Below are positions 14,248 to 20,933 of a stretch of 35,803 nucleotides of DNA, piece after piece; the first letter of the stretch is position 1, and each line of letters starts with the position of its first letter. The stretch is from Actinomycetota bacterium (lineage in GTDB: Bacteria; Actinomycetota; Acidimicrobiia; Acidimicrobiales; Ilumatobacteraceae). The notes beneath the pieces were generated by a model. That model searched no databases. It was given only the letters and a program-made list of their open reading frames with translations, and was not told where the DNA came from. The stretch is taken from NCBI GenBank assembly GCA_963169665.1, contig CAUJET010000045.1:1-35803 (forward strand), given 5' to 3'. A program made the position numbers and the translations under genes.

Positions 14248-16872
14248 ATGGCCCTGGCGCCGGTCCCCGGCAGGTGGTGTGGTGAGGTCGTGGTGAACGA
14301 CGGAGTTCGATCCGGCGGCGCGGCCGCCGGGCTGAGCGCGGCCGATGCCGAGGAGCGACGTCGACGCGACGGCCCGAACCGTCTGCCCGAGCCGAAGCGT
14401 CCGTCAGGCCTTCGTCGTTTCGTCGGCGAGCTGGTGCACTTCTTCGCCGTGATGCTGTGGGTGGCTGGCGTCTTGGCGTTGGCGGCCGGGATGCCCGCGC
14501 TCGGGTTCGCGATCTTCGGGGTGATCGTGGTGAACGCCGTGTTCTCCTTCGTGCAGGAGCACCGGGCCGACGTGGCGGCTCAGCGACTGCGTCAGCTGCT
14601 GCCCACGCTGGTGACCGTCCGTCGGAGCGGACGGCCCGTGGTCGTCGACGCGTCCGACGTCGTGATGGACGACGTGCTGCTCGTCGAGGCGGGCGACCGC
14701 GTGCCGGCCGATGCCCGGGTGGTGAACGCGAGTTGCCTGCTGGTGGACACCTCGTTGCTGACGGGGGAGAGCGTGCCGTCGCCGGTGGGGGAGGGCGACC
14801 AGATGTTCGCCGGCACGTTCGTGGTCGAAGGCTCGGCGGAGGCGGTGGTGACCGCGGTCGGAGCCACCACCCGGTTGGCGACGATTGCAGCGCTGACGAC
14901 CGTGACGGCCAAGCCGGTGACGCCGTTGACGGTCGGGCTGCACCAGGTGGTGCGGACGATCGCCGCAGTCGCTGTGGGTGTGGGCGCCTTCTTCTTCGGG
15001 GTGGCGATGCTGTTGGGCAACGACGCGTCCGACGGTTTCGTGTTCGCGATCGGCGTGACCGTGGCGCTGGTTCCCGAGGCGTTGCTGCCGACGGTGACCC
15101 TGTCGTTGGCGTGGGGCGCCGAGCGGATGGCCGACCGCCAGGTGTTGGTGCGCAACCTCGAGGCGGTGGAGACACTCGGGTCGACGACGTTCATCTGCAC
15201 CGACAAGACCGGCACGCTGACGATGAACCAGATGACGGTGCGGTCGGCGTGGACGCCCGCCGGTTCGGTGACGCTGACCACGCTCGGGTACGGGCCGGAG
15301 GCCGACGTCGCGGTCGAGGGTGATCGCCCGTCGCTCGAGCGGATGGCGTTGGCCGGCGCGCGGTGCGCGACCGGCGGCGTGTCGGAGAAGGACGGTGTGT
15401 GGGTCGCCCACGGCGATCCGACGGAGGCAGCGGTCGACGCGCTCGCCCGTCGGCTCGGCACCGACACCGACGCCGATCGGCTGGCGCGACCCGAGATGGT
15501 GCGGTTCCCGTTCGACCACCATCGGCGGCGCATGTCGGTGGTGGTGGGCGGCGAGGTGTTGGTGAAGGGTTCGCCGGAGGGTGTGCTGCCGCTGTGCGTC
15601 GACGCACCGCCGACGGCCGAGGTGCTCGACGCGATGACCGGTCAGGGATTGCGCGTGTTGGCGATCGCCGCCCGTCCGCTGCGTGCGGCGCCCGCGAGTG
15701 CCGAGGAGGCCGAGCGCGACCTCGAGCTGTTGGGCTTCGTGGGCATGGAGGACCCGCCACGGCCCGACGTGCGCGACGCGATCGACGCCTGTCGGCGAGC
15801 ACACGTGAAGCTGGCGATGGTCACCGGCGACCACCCCGACACCGCTGCTGCCGTGGCCACCCATGTCGGACTGCGTGCCGATGACGGTGTGGTGACCACC
15901 GGGGCCGAGTTGCCGGCCGACGACGTCGAGCTGGTCGCGCTGCTCGAGCGCGACGGCGTGGTGATCGCTCGCGTGTCGCCGGAGGACAAGGTGCGCATCG
16001 CGGTCGCGCTCCGCACTGCGGGCCATGTGGTGGCGATGACCGGCGACGGCGTGAACGACGCGCCGGCTTTGCACGAGGCGAACATCGGGATCGCGATGGG
16101 TGCGTCGGGCACCGACGTCGCTCGGGCATCGGCCGACCTGGTGCTGCTCGACGACCACTTCGCCAGCATCGTCGCCGGGATCGAACAGGGTCGCGCGACG
16201 TACGTGAACATCCGCCGATTCCTGACGTACCACCTCACCGACAACGTGGCCGAGCTGATGCCGTTCGTCGTGTGGATGCTGTCGGGCGGGCGGTTCCCGT
16301 TGGCGCTCGGGGTGCTGCAGATCCTGGCGCTCGACATCGGTACCGACACGCTGTCCGCTGTCGCCCTCGGTGCCGAGCGGCCGAGTGCGCATCTGCTCGA
16401 CGGTCCGCCGGTGTCGGGCAAGTTGATGAACCGCACCGTGCTCGTGCGCGCGTTCGGGGTACTCGGCCCGACGGTCGCCGTTGCGTCGATGGCTGCGTTC
16501 GTGGTGTCGATGTGGGCGCTCGGCTGGGGGCCGGGCCGGCCGTGGCCCGACGAGGCCGGCCTGGCCGCGGCGTCGGGGGCGACGTTCATCACGATCGTGC
16601 TCGCCCAGACGGCGAACGCGTTCGCATGCCGCAGCTCGACCCGTCGGCCGGATCAGCTGGGGTGGACGACGAACCGGCTGCTGTTGATGACCGCTTCGAT
16701 CGAGCTCGCGTTCGCGTTGATCGTGCTGCTGGTGCCGCCGTTCGCCCGCGGGCTCGAGCATGCGAACCCGCCGGCGTGGGGCTGGGCGATGGCGTTGGCC
16801 TCGATGCCGTTGGTGCTGGTGGTCGACGCATTCGAGAAGCGCCGCCGTCGCGCCGGGAACCATCACCGATAA
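14248..16872 (+). CDS. P2-type cation-transporting ATPase
   Basis: 874 residues from ATG 14248, with GAGG upstream; GTG codons near 14290 are possible later starts, and the open frame 5' of 14248 runs through the palindrome. All pump motifs are visible: TGES at 172-175 (actuator), DKTGT with the phosphorylated D319, MVTGDHPDTA (nucleotide domain) and GDGVNDAP about residues 599-606. About ten membrane helices fit the pattern. The transport-site helix reads VPEALLP instead of PEGL, and the M6 segment is LDIGTDTLSAVALG, closer to Na+/K+-type DLGTD than to the Ca2+-ATPase wording. No heavy-metal domain or CPC motif. The transported ion cannot be named. Ends 14 bp before tRNA-Leu. Confidence 0.93.
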   Translation: MALAPVPGRWCGEVVVNDGVRSGGAAAGLSAADAEERRRRDGPNRLPEPKRPSGLRRFVGELVHFFAVMLWVAGVLALAAGMPALGFAIFGVIVVNAVFSFVQEHRADVAAQRLRQLLPTLVTVRRSGRPVVVDASDVVMDDVLLVEAGDRVPADARVVNASCLLVDTSLLTGESVPSPVGEGDQMFAGTFVVEGSAEAVVTAVGATTRLATIAALTTVTAKPVTPLTVGLHQVVRTIAAVAVGVGAFFFGVAMLLGNDASDGFVFAIGVTVALVPEALLPTVTLSLAWGAERMADRQVLVRNLEAVETLGSTTFICTDKTGTLTMNQMTVRSAWTPAGSVTLTTLGYGPEADVAVEGDRPSLERMALAGARCATGGVSEKDGVWVAHGDPTEAAVDALARRLGTDTDADRLARPEMVRFPFDHHRRRMSVVVGGEVLVKGSPEGVLPLCVDAPPTAEVLDAMTGQGLRVLAIAARPLRAAPASAEEAERDLELLGFVGMEDPPRPDVRDAIDACRRAHVKLAMVTGDHPDTAAAVATHVGLRADDGVVTTGAELPADDVELVALLERDGVVIARVSPEDKVRIAVALRTAGHVVAMTGDGVNDAPALHEANIGIAMGASGTDVARASADLVLLDDHFASIVAGIEQGRATYVNIRRFLTYHLTDNVAELMPFVVWMLSGGRFPLALGVLQILALDIGTDTLSAVALGAERPSAHLLDGPPVSGKLMNRTVLVRAFGVLGPTVAVASMAAFVVSMWALGWGPGRPWPDEAGLAAASGATFITIVLAQTANAFACRSSTRRPDQLGWTTNRLLLMTASIELAFALIVLLVPPFARGLEHANPPAWGWAMALASMPLVLVVDAFEKRRRRAGNHHR

Positions 16873-16875
16873 CGT
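16870..16875 (+). promoter_or_regulatory. Possible -10 hexamer of tRNA-Leu
   Basis: TAACGT overlaps the ATPase stop codon and lies 11 nt before the tRNA, fitting a short 5' leader. Confidence 0.35.
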
Positions 16876-16886
16876 CGCCGACCGAG

Positions 16887-16970
16887 GCCCGGGTGGTGGA
16901 ATTGGCAGACACGGGGGGCTTAAACCCCCCTTCCCGCAAGGGAGTGTGGGTTCGAACCCCACCCCGGGCA
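16887..16970 (+). tRNA. tRNA-Leu (anticodon UAA)
   Basis: A full cloverleaf with class II variable arm can be folded: acceptor GCCCGGG 16887-16893 with CCCGGGC 16963-16969, discriminator A at 16970, anticodon stem GGGGG/CCCCC, loop CTTAAAC with anticodon TAA at 16921-16923, a variable arm TTCCCGCAAGGGA region, and a T arm GTGGG-TTCGAAC-CCCAC. The 3' CCA is not encoded (CCG follows). The gene remains intact although an element is inserted at its 3' half, because the element restores that half. Confidence 0.98.
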
Positions 16971-16976
16971 CCGCAT
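16919..16976 (+). repeat. attL: 58-bp core in the tRNA-Leu 3' half
   Basis: This 58-bp stretch, from the anticodon loop to 6 nt past the tRNA end, is repeated without mismatch at 25216-25273. It is the crossover region of the adjacent integrase (inference from position). Confidence 0.95.
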
Positions 16977-17042
16977 CTGAGCTGGGATGATGTGCTGAAG
17001 GTCGAGTCTCTTCGACTGTGAATAACTGCCTCGACGGGCCAT

Positions 17043-17061
17043 TCCTGCACAGATCCTGCAC
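17043..17061 (+). promoter_or_regulatory. Left arm-type sites, two TCCTGCAC copies
   Basis: TCCTGCAC occurs at 17043-17050 and 17054-17061, one helical turn (11 bp) apart, inside a 27-bp stretch (17041-17067) that recurs with one mismatch at 25079-25105 near attR. The second copy is part of the dyad ATCCTGCACAGGAT. They overlap the expected -35 region of the integrase gene, so the integrase or the AlpA-like protein may both act at att and control int (inference). Confidence 0.6.
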
Positions 17062-17071
17062 AGGATTTCGA

Positions 17072-17077
17072 TAGGGT
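17072..17077 (+). promoter_or_regulatory. -10 hexamer of leaderless integrase gene
   Basis: TAGGGT ends 6 nt before ATG 17084; no ribosome site is present. Confidence 0.5.
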
Positions 17078-17083
17078 GCCGGC

Positions 17084-18214
17084 ATGGCGAGGGGTTCGGT
17101 GCGGCGGCACGACAACGGATGGGGCTATCGGGTCGATCTCGGTCCCGACCCGGCGACGGGCAAGCGACGGCAGGTGTCGAAGCAGGGTTTCCGCACCAAG
17201 CGCGAGGCCGAGCAGGCGGCCCAGGCCGTACTGAAGGCCGCCGCCGAGGGAGCCGTCACCAACCGGACCCATCGCACGGTGGGGGAGTACCTCGACGAGT
17301 GGTTGCAGATGCAACAGCCGCGACTTCGCGCTACGACGCACCACAGCTACGCGATGGCGGTCAATCGGATCAAGAGCGGGCTCGGGTCGGCCAAGCTGCA
17401 GTCGCTGACGCCGTTGCAGGTCGAGCGCTTCTACCGCGAACTCACGTCGGCCCGCTTGGGGCGTGACTACTCGCCCAAGACGATCCGCAACACCCACACC
17501 GTGCTGCGCAAGGCGCTGGCCGATGCCGAGCGGCTCGAGCTCGTGATCCGCAACGCTGCAGCGGCGGCACGGCCGCCGGCCGTGGACCACAAGGATCGTG
17601 TGACGTGGAGCAGTGAGGAGCTCGGCGAGTTCCTCGAGTCGGTTCGTGACGATCGGCTGTATCCGGTGTTCGTGGTGTTGGCCACCACCGGCATGCGCCG
17701 AGGCGAGGTGCTCGGGCTGCGGTGGCGCGACGTCGACTTCGATGCCGGCGATCTGGCGATCGCCAACACGAGGACACCGGTCAAGTCCGAGATCGTGACC
17801 GGTCCGCCCAAGACGGCCCGCAGCCGTCGCCAGGTGTTCCTCGACGAGTGGACGCTCGACGTGCTGCGAGCGCAGCGCCGGAGCCAAGCCGCCGACCGTC
17901 TCGCTGCCGGGCCGGCGTGGAATGCCGACGAGGACTACGTGTTCACCGACGAAGTCGGCGTGCCGGTGAACCCCAACAGCGTGAGCAAGCGGTTCGACAC
18001 GATCGTCCGCAAGTCCGACCTGCCCCGCATCAGGCTGCACGACCTGCGCCACACCTACGCGACGGTGGCGCTGAAGGCCGGTGTTCACCCGAAGGTCGTG
18101 AGCGAGCGGCTCGGCCACGCCACCGTCGGCATCACGCTCGACCTGTACTCGCACGTGACCCCGTCGATCGCACGTGATGCTGCCGATGTGGTCGCATCGA
18201 AGATCCGCCGCTGA
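17084..18214 (+). CDS. int: Tyrosine recombinase/integrase
   Basis: 376 residues from ATG 17084. Residues 1-55 are an AP2-like arm-binding domain (SVRRHDNGWGYRVDL, FRTKREAEQAAQAVL). A SAM-like core-binding domain follows (~60-160, TVGEYLDEWLQMQQP). The catalytic domain has R205 in TGMRRGE, a Lys in PPKTARSRR, H319-R322 in HDLRH, H345 in LGHA and the nucleophile Y355 in LDLYSH, so all active residues are present. The gene lies next to attL, reading into the element. It should join the tRNA-Leu site and the circular form. The promoter overlaps arm-type repeats, which suggests autoregulation. Confidence 0.96.
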   Translation: MARGSVRRHDNGWGYRVDLGPDPATGKRRQVSKQGFRTKREAEQAAQAVLKAAAEGAVTNRTHRTVGEYLDEWLQMQQPRLRATTHHSYAMAVNRIKSGLGSAKLQSLTPLQVERFYRELTSARLGRDYSPKTIRNTHTVLRKALADAERLELVIRNAAAAARPPAVDHKDRVTWSSEELGEFLESVRDDRLYPVFVVLATTGMRRGEVLGLRWRDVDFDAGDLAIANTRTPVKSEIVTGPPKTARSRRQVFLDEWTLDVLRAQRRSQAADRLAAGPAWNADEDYVFTDEVGVPVNPNSVSKRFDTIVRKSDLPRIRLHDLRHTYATVALKAGVHPKVVSERLGHATVGITLDLYSHVTPSIARDAADVVASKIRR

Positions 18215-18223
18215 GGGCTGCGG

Positions 18224-18406
18224 TCACGGAGCGAGCATCGCATCGAGTGCGGCGGCCGGCACGACGAGCCGGCCGCGCAGCTTGAGCACCGGCAGCACGC
18301 CCGCCTTCGCACACTCGTAGGCCGTCGTCCGAGAGATCCCGAGGATCTCCGCCGTCTCGGTGATCGTGTACGTGCGCCGCACGGCCGGCGCCACTTCTTG
18401 CTGCAT
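18224..18406 (-). CDS. AlpA-like excisionase/regulator
   Basis: 60 residues, ATG 18406 with a strong AAAGGAG site 7 nt upstream. The sequence YTITETAEILGISRTTAYEC followed by LPVLKLRGRLVVPAAALDAM is the winged-HTH of the MerR-like HTH_17/excisionase class. Such proteins bend DNA at att sites to favour excision and regulate int. It converges on int with only 9 bp between stops, so antisense transcription of each gene is possible. It is among the few genes here with a classical ribosome site. Confidence 0.88.
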   Translation of the reverse strand: MQQEVAPAVRRTYTITETAEILGISRTTAYECAKAGVLPVLKLRGRLVVPAAALDAMLAP

Positions 18407-18536
18407 CGCTTGCTCCTTTCGTCGAGCTCTCGACGGCTGGGGTTCGCACCCCGACCGGAGGCGTGCTCGTCCGCCACCGACGCACGAACACGCTCATGAG
18501 AAGAACTGGACAGCGAGCGACCCGTTTGCTGACGCG

Positions 18537-18557
18537 ATTTCGCCGAAACGGCGAAAT
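18537..18557. promoter_or_regulatory. Operator-like dyad, 9-bp arms
   Basis: ATTTCGCCG and CGGCGAAAT flank AAA: a perfect 21-bp dyad with an A/T-rich outer part, about 130 bp upstream of the AlpA-like gene. Its size suits a dimeric HTH regulator, but the binder is unknown. Confidence 0.45.
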
Positions 18558-18998
18558 TCACCGTCTTCCCGACCGTGCGGTTGTCCGAGCGCTGAGGGAC
18601 CTCACAGAAGATCACCATGGGTGTACCAGGAGGTGTGCGGCTCCCGAGCAGGCCCTTCGCGGTCGAGCCGCGGCAGGCGCACGACGGCGCTGCTGGACCG
18701 TCGCAACCTTTCAAGGATCCAGTTCGAGCAGAGTCCGCGCCTCCGGTGCGAGTTCTCGGGCGAGCTCTCGAAGGGGTGGAGTGTGGGTGGCCTGGGGTAC
18801 CCCCGAACTGGACTCTCTGGTCGGCGCTCGGCGCTCGGACGGAGCGCTGGCCTGCCGATCTCCTTCGGCGTCCCGGTTCCGGGGTGTCGGGTCACCCGCC
18901 GAGACGGCAACGACCTGGCTCCGCGATGAATGGCGGGGAGCCGGCCTGGGACCGCAGCCCGTCCCCATCTCGCCGCCCTGGATCGACGCGAACAGGGC

Positions 18999-19082
18999 CG
19001 GGAATATCGTCGGGAACATCGTCGGGAAGTTCGTCGGGAAGATCGACGGGAAGTTCGTCGGGAGGATCGACGGGAAGCACCT
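18999..19082. repeat. 12-bp tandem repeat, six to seven units
   Basis: Units begin CGGGAA and end TCGT or TCGA; the seventh unit is degenerate. In one plus frame they encode GNIV, GKFV and GKID tetrapeptides; in a minus frame Asp/Pro-rich ones. The unit length keeps the frame and is close to one helical turn, so either a repetitive peptide or an iteron-like protein-binding array is possible. Confidence 0.85.
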
Positions 19083-19130
19083 GCGCGAACTCGCCCGGGT
19101 CCGGATCTGTGCGAGCGCGAGACTTCCCAC

Positions 19131-19694
19131 GTGCCTGCGTTCCCCGATCACGACGACTGCGGCGGATGGGTCCGACTGCTTGCGGATCCGATCAGGTCGC
19201 AGCGAGCGTTCTGGCACCTCGTCCTGAGTGGTCCCGACGCGCTCGACAGCGTGCAAGCGGGTCTCGACTCGCCGAACGCCGACGTGCGCCGCTGGTCGAC
19301 GAAGGCCATGGATCACCTCGTCGATGCCAGCGGACTGGCGACGCTCGTACGGATGCTCGACGACCCTGATCCGGGCGTTCGGCTCGAGGCTTGCCACGCC
19401 ATTGCGTGTGATCGGTGCAAGGACAACGCCTGCAGGCCTGACGCGGCCGCCGTGCTCCCACGGGCCATCGCGGTCATGCTCGACGATCCCGACTCACATG
19501 TTCGCGCCTACGCCGTCGAGCTCGTAGGGCGCTGGGTACACACCCACCCCGAGGCCGAAGCGGCCATCATCCGCTCCCGCGATCACGACCCGTCGCCGGC
19601 GGTTCGGAAGAAGGCCGGCTGGTACGCACCGGGCGGCACGATCAATTGCAAGACGTCACCAGCCGGATCGAAGCAGACCACCTCAACACGCTGA
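19131..19694 (+). CDS. HEAT-repeat protein
   Basis: 187 residues from GTG 19131; the frame is open to 18930 but crosses the tandem repeat. Helical pairs are visible: ALDSVQAGLDSPNADVRRWS, GLATLVRMLDDPDPGVRLEA, LPRAIAVMLDDPDSHVRAYA and HDPSPAVRKKAGWYAPGG. The D-P-D..VR pattern is that of HEAT repeats (PBS-lyase type), which bind proteins or DNA. A Cys pair (CDRCKDNAC) breaks the third repeat. The last 15 residues are unrelated tail. The start is weakly supported. In this island it could be a recognition partner of a nearby effector; there is no direct evidence. Confidence 0.72.
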   Translation: MPAFPDHDDCGGWVRLLADPIRSQRAFWHLVLSGPDALDSVQAGLDSPNADVRRWSTKAMDHLVDASGLATLVRMLDDPDPGVRLEACHAIACDRCKDNACRPDAAAVLPRAIAVMLDDPDSHVRAYAVELVGRWVHTHPEAEAAIIRSRDHDPSPAVRKKAGWYAPGGTINCKTSPAGSKQTTSTR

Positions 19695-19766
19695 CCCCGA
19701 GTTCGCCCGGCGGGGCTGCCGGGGTGACCGCCCGAGCCCTCACCCCCAGAGATGGATCACCCGTGT

Positions 19767-19783
19767 AACCGGCGGTAGGGGAC
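19767..19783 (+). promoter_or_regulatory. 17-bp island motif, copy 1
   Basis: AACCGGCGGTAGGGGAC begins 106 bp upstream of the YjbR-like start codon. Two further copies, each with two changes, begin 107 bp before the sigma gene and 103 bp before the gene at 22617. Confidence 0.5.
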
Positions 19784-19859
19784 GGGCCCGGCGCCCCAGG
19801 GCCCGCCGTTCTGTGCGATCGCAGTCGACTGCCAGCGCAGACCTCGAAGCGGGGCCGCG

Positions 19860-19865
19860 TAGGGT
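19860..19865 (+). promoter_or_regulatory. -10 hexamer of leaderless YjbR-like gene
   Basis: TAGGGT, the same hexamer as at int, ends 7 nt before GTG 19873. Confidence 0.5.
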
Positions 19866-19872
19866 GTCGGCC

Positions 19873-20304
19873 GTGAGCAGGAGCGGGCGGCCATCGAGGG
19901 TGGACGACTTGCACCGGCTGGCGCAGGCGATGCCCCACGTCAGCGTGGAGGTCGACCGCAGCGGGAACCGGAGTTACGAGGTCGGGAGGAAGTCGTTCGT
20001 GTTCTTCCGGACGCCACGCCCTGACGCCGTCGACCCCGAGACCGGCGAGCGCTACGACGACATCGTCGTGATCTGGGTCGGGTCGCTGGAGGACAAGGAG
20101 GCCCACGTCCAGGACTCCTCCTCACCCTTCTTCACGACACCGCATTTCGACGGCCCCCCCTCGGTCCTGGTGCGCTCGAGTCGGATCGGAGAGGTCGACA
20201 TCGACGAACTCACCGAGATAGTGCAGGACGCGTGGCTCGCTCAGGCCTCCCCTCGCCGAGCCCGAGACTGGCTGGCGTCCCAGGGCATCGAGCGATCTTC
20301 CTGA
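19873..20304 (+). CDS. YjbR/MmcQ-like protein
   Basis: 143 residues from GTG 19873. The layout fits the YjbR/CyaY-like fold: an N-terminal helix VDDLHRLAQAMPHVSVE, strand-rich YEVGRKSFVFFRTPRP, DIVVIWVGSLEDKEAHVQ, a FFTTPHFDGPPSVLVRSS segment, and a terminal helix DELTEIVQDAWLAQASP ending RRARDWLASQG. Actinobacteria carry many such proteins, often annotated as DNA-binding MmcQ/YjbR, without a proven function. The frame is open 60 nt further upstream but the hexamer argues for this start. It is an odd cargo for an island and may be an inert passenger. Confidence 0.78.
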   Translation: MSRSGRPSRVDDLHRLAQAMPHVSVEVDRSGNRSYEVGRKSFVFFRTPRPDAVDPETGERYDDIVVIWVGSLEDKEAHVQDSSSPFFTTPHFDGPPSVLVRSSRIGEVDIDELTEIVQDAWLAQASPRRARDWLASQGIERSS

Positions 20305-20367
20305 CGGGCGAGCATCCGGTCGGCGAGCAGCTGCGGTCGTGTCGCAGGCGCGCCACCATCGGCATGG

Positions 20368-20384
20368 AACCGGCGGTAGGTGGC
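20368..20384 (+). promoter_or_regulatory. 17-bp island motif, copy 2
   Basis: AACCGGCGGTAGGTGGC, two changes from copy 1, begins 107 bp upstream of the sigma factor start. Confidence 0.5.
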
Positions 20385-20474
20385 AGGTGCGCCGAGGCGA
20401 CCTGTCTGCCGTCGAGGGTTGGCTGCGGTGGGATCGTGTGGCGGTGATTCGGGCTCGGTGGGGTTACATCGTCG

Positions 20475-20933
20475 GTGAGTGAGTTGACCGATGCCGAGGT
20501 GTACGGGAAGTACGCGGACGAGTTGATGCGTTTCGCCGCGGCTCTTGCCGGTCCGTCGGGTGCGGAGGATGTGGTCTCGGCTGCGGTTGCTCGGGCACTC
20601 GGTTCGCCCAGGTGGCAGGTGGTTGAGAACAAGCGGGCGTACCTCTACCGAATTGTGTTGAACGAGGGCAGCCGCGTGCGACGCGACACGGCGCGCCGCC
20701 TTGCCCGTGAGGCACGGACGGCACCTCGGGATCGGGTCGACGACAACGCTGCCGAGTTGGATCTTCGTTCGGCGCTGCGGACGCTGACGGTGCGTCAGCG
20801 GGCGGTGGTGTTCTTCACCTACTGGGCGGATCTCGGTCCGAGTGAGATCGCCGTGTTGATGGACCTGTCGTTGCGGACGGTCGAGCGTGACCTTTCGGCG
20901 GCGAAGAAGAAGCTGGGAGCACTGCTGTCATGA
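20475..20933 (+). CDS. ECF-type RNA polymerase sigma factor
   Basis: 152 residues from GTG 20475. Region 2 is seen in VYGKYADELMRFAAALAGPS followed by AEDVVSAAVARAL and the YLYRIVLNEGSR helix that reads the -10 element. Region 4 is LRSALRTLTVRQRAVVFFTY, then a helix-turn-helix SEIAVLMDLSLRTVERDLSA. Regions 1 and 3 are missing, as usual in ECF sigmas. Its stop overlaps the start of the membrane protein gene (ATGA), the normal layout for a sigma and its anti-sigma. An ECF sigma on an integrative element could switch cargo genes on in response to an envelope or infection signal (inference). Confidence 0.9.
   Translation: MSELTDAEVYGKYADELMRFAAALAGPSGAEDVVSAAVARALGSPRWQVVENKRAYLYRIVLNEGSRVRRDTARRLAREARTAPRDRVDDNAAELDLRSALRTLTVRQRAVVFFTYWADLGPSEIAVLMDLSLRTVERDLSAAKKKLGALLS

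Larger units (their letters stand above)
18407..19130. other. 724-bp stretch without a convincing gene
   Basis: Several frames are open on both strands, the longest on the plus strand from 18463 to 19227, but their products are Arg/Ser/Gly-rich and resemble nothing known, and they compete with one another. The stretch holds an operator-like dyad (18537-18557) and a 12-bp tandem repeat (18999-19082). It could contain a decayed gene, a control region for the AlpA-like gene, or a replication or transfer origin; none is shown. Confidence 0.5.

Noticed and set aside
14404..17115. 903-codon open frame on the minus strand through the ATPase and tRNA-Leu
   Set aside because: Antisense of a P-type ATPase with all motifs; it even runs through the tRNA gene.
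18463..19227. 254-codon frame as a real island gene
   Set aside because: Its N-terminal half is Arg/Ser-rich noise, it overlaps the HEAT gene in another frame, and no family is recognisable; kept only as a possible source of the tandem-repeat peptide.
20366..20395. GGAAC as an ECF -35 promoter for the sigma gene
   Set aside because: No CGTC-like -10 follows at 16-18 bp, and GGAAC overlaps the recurrent 17-bp motif.
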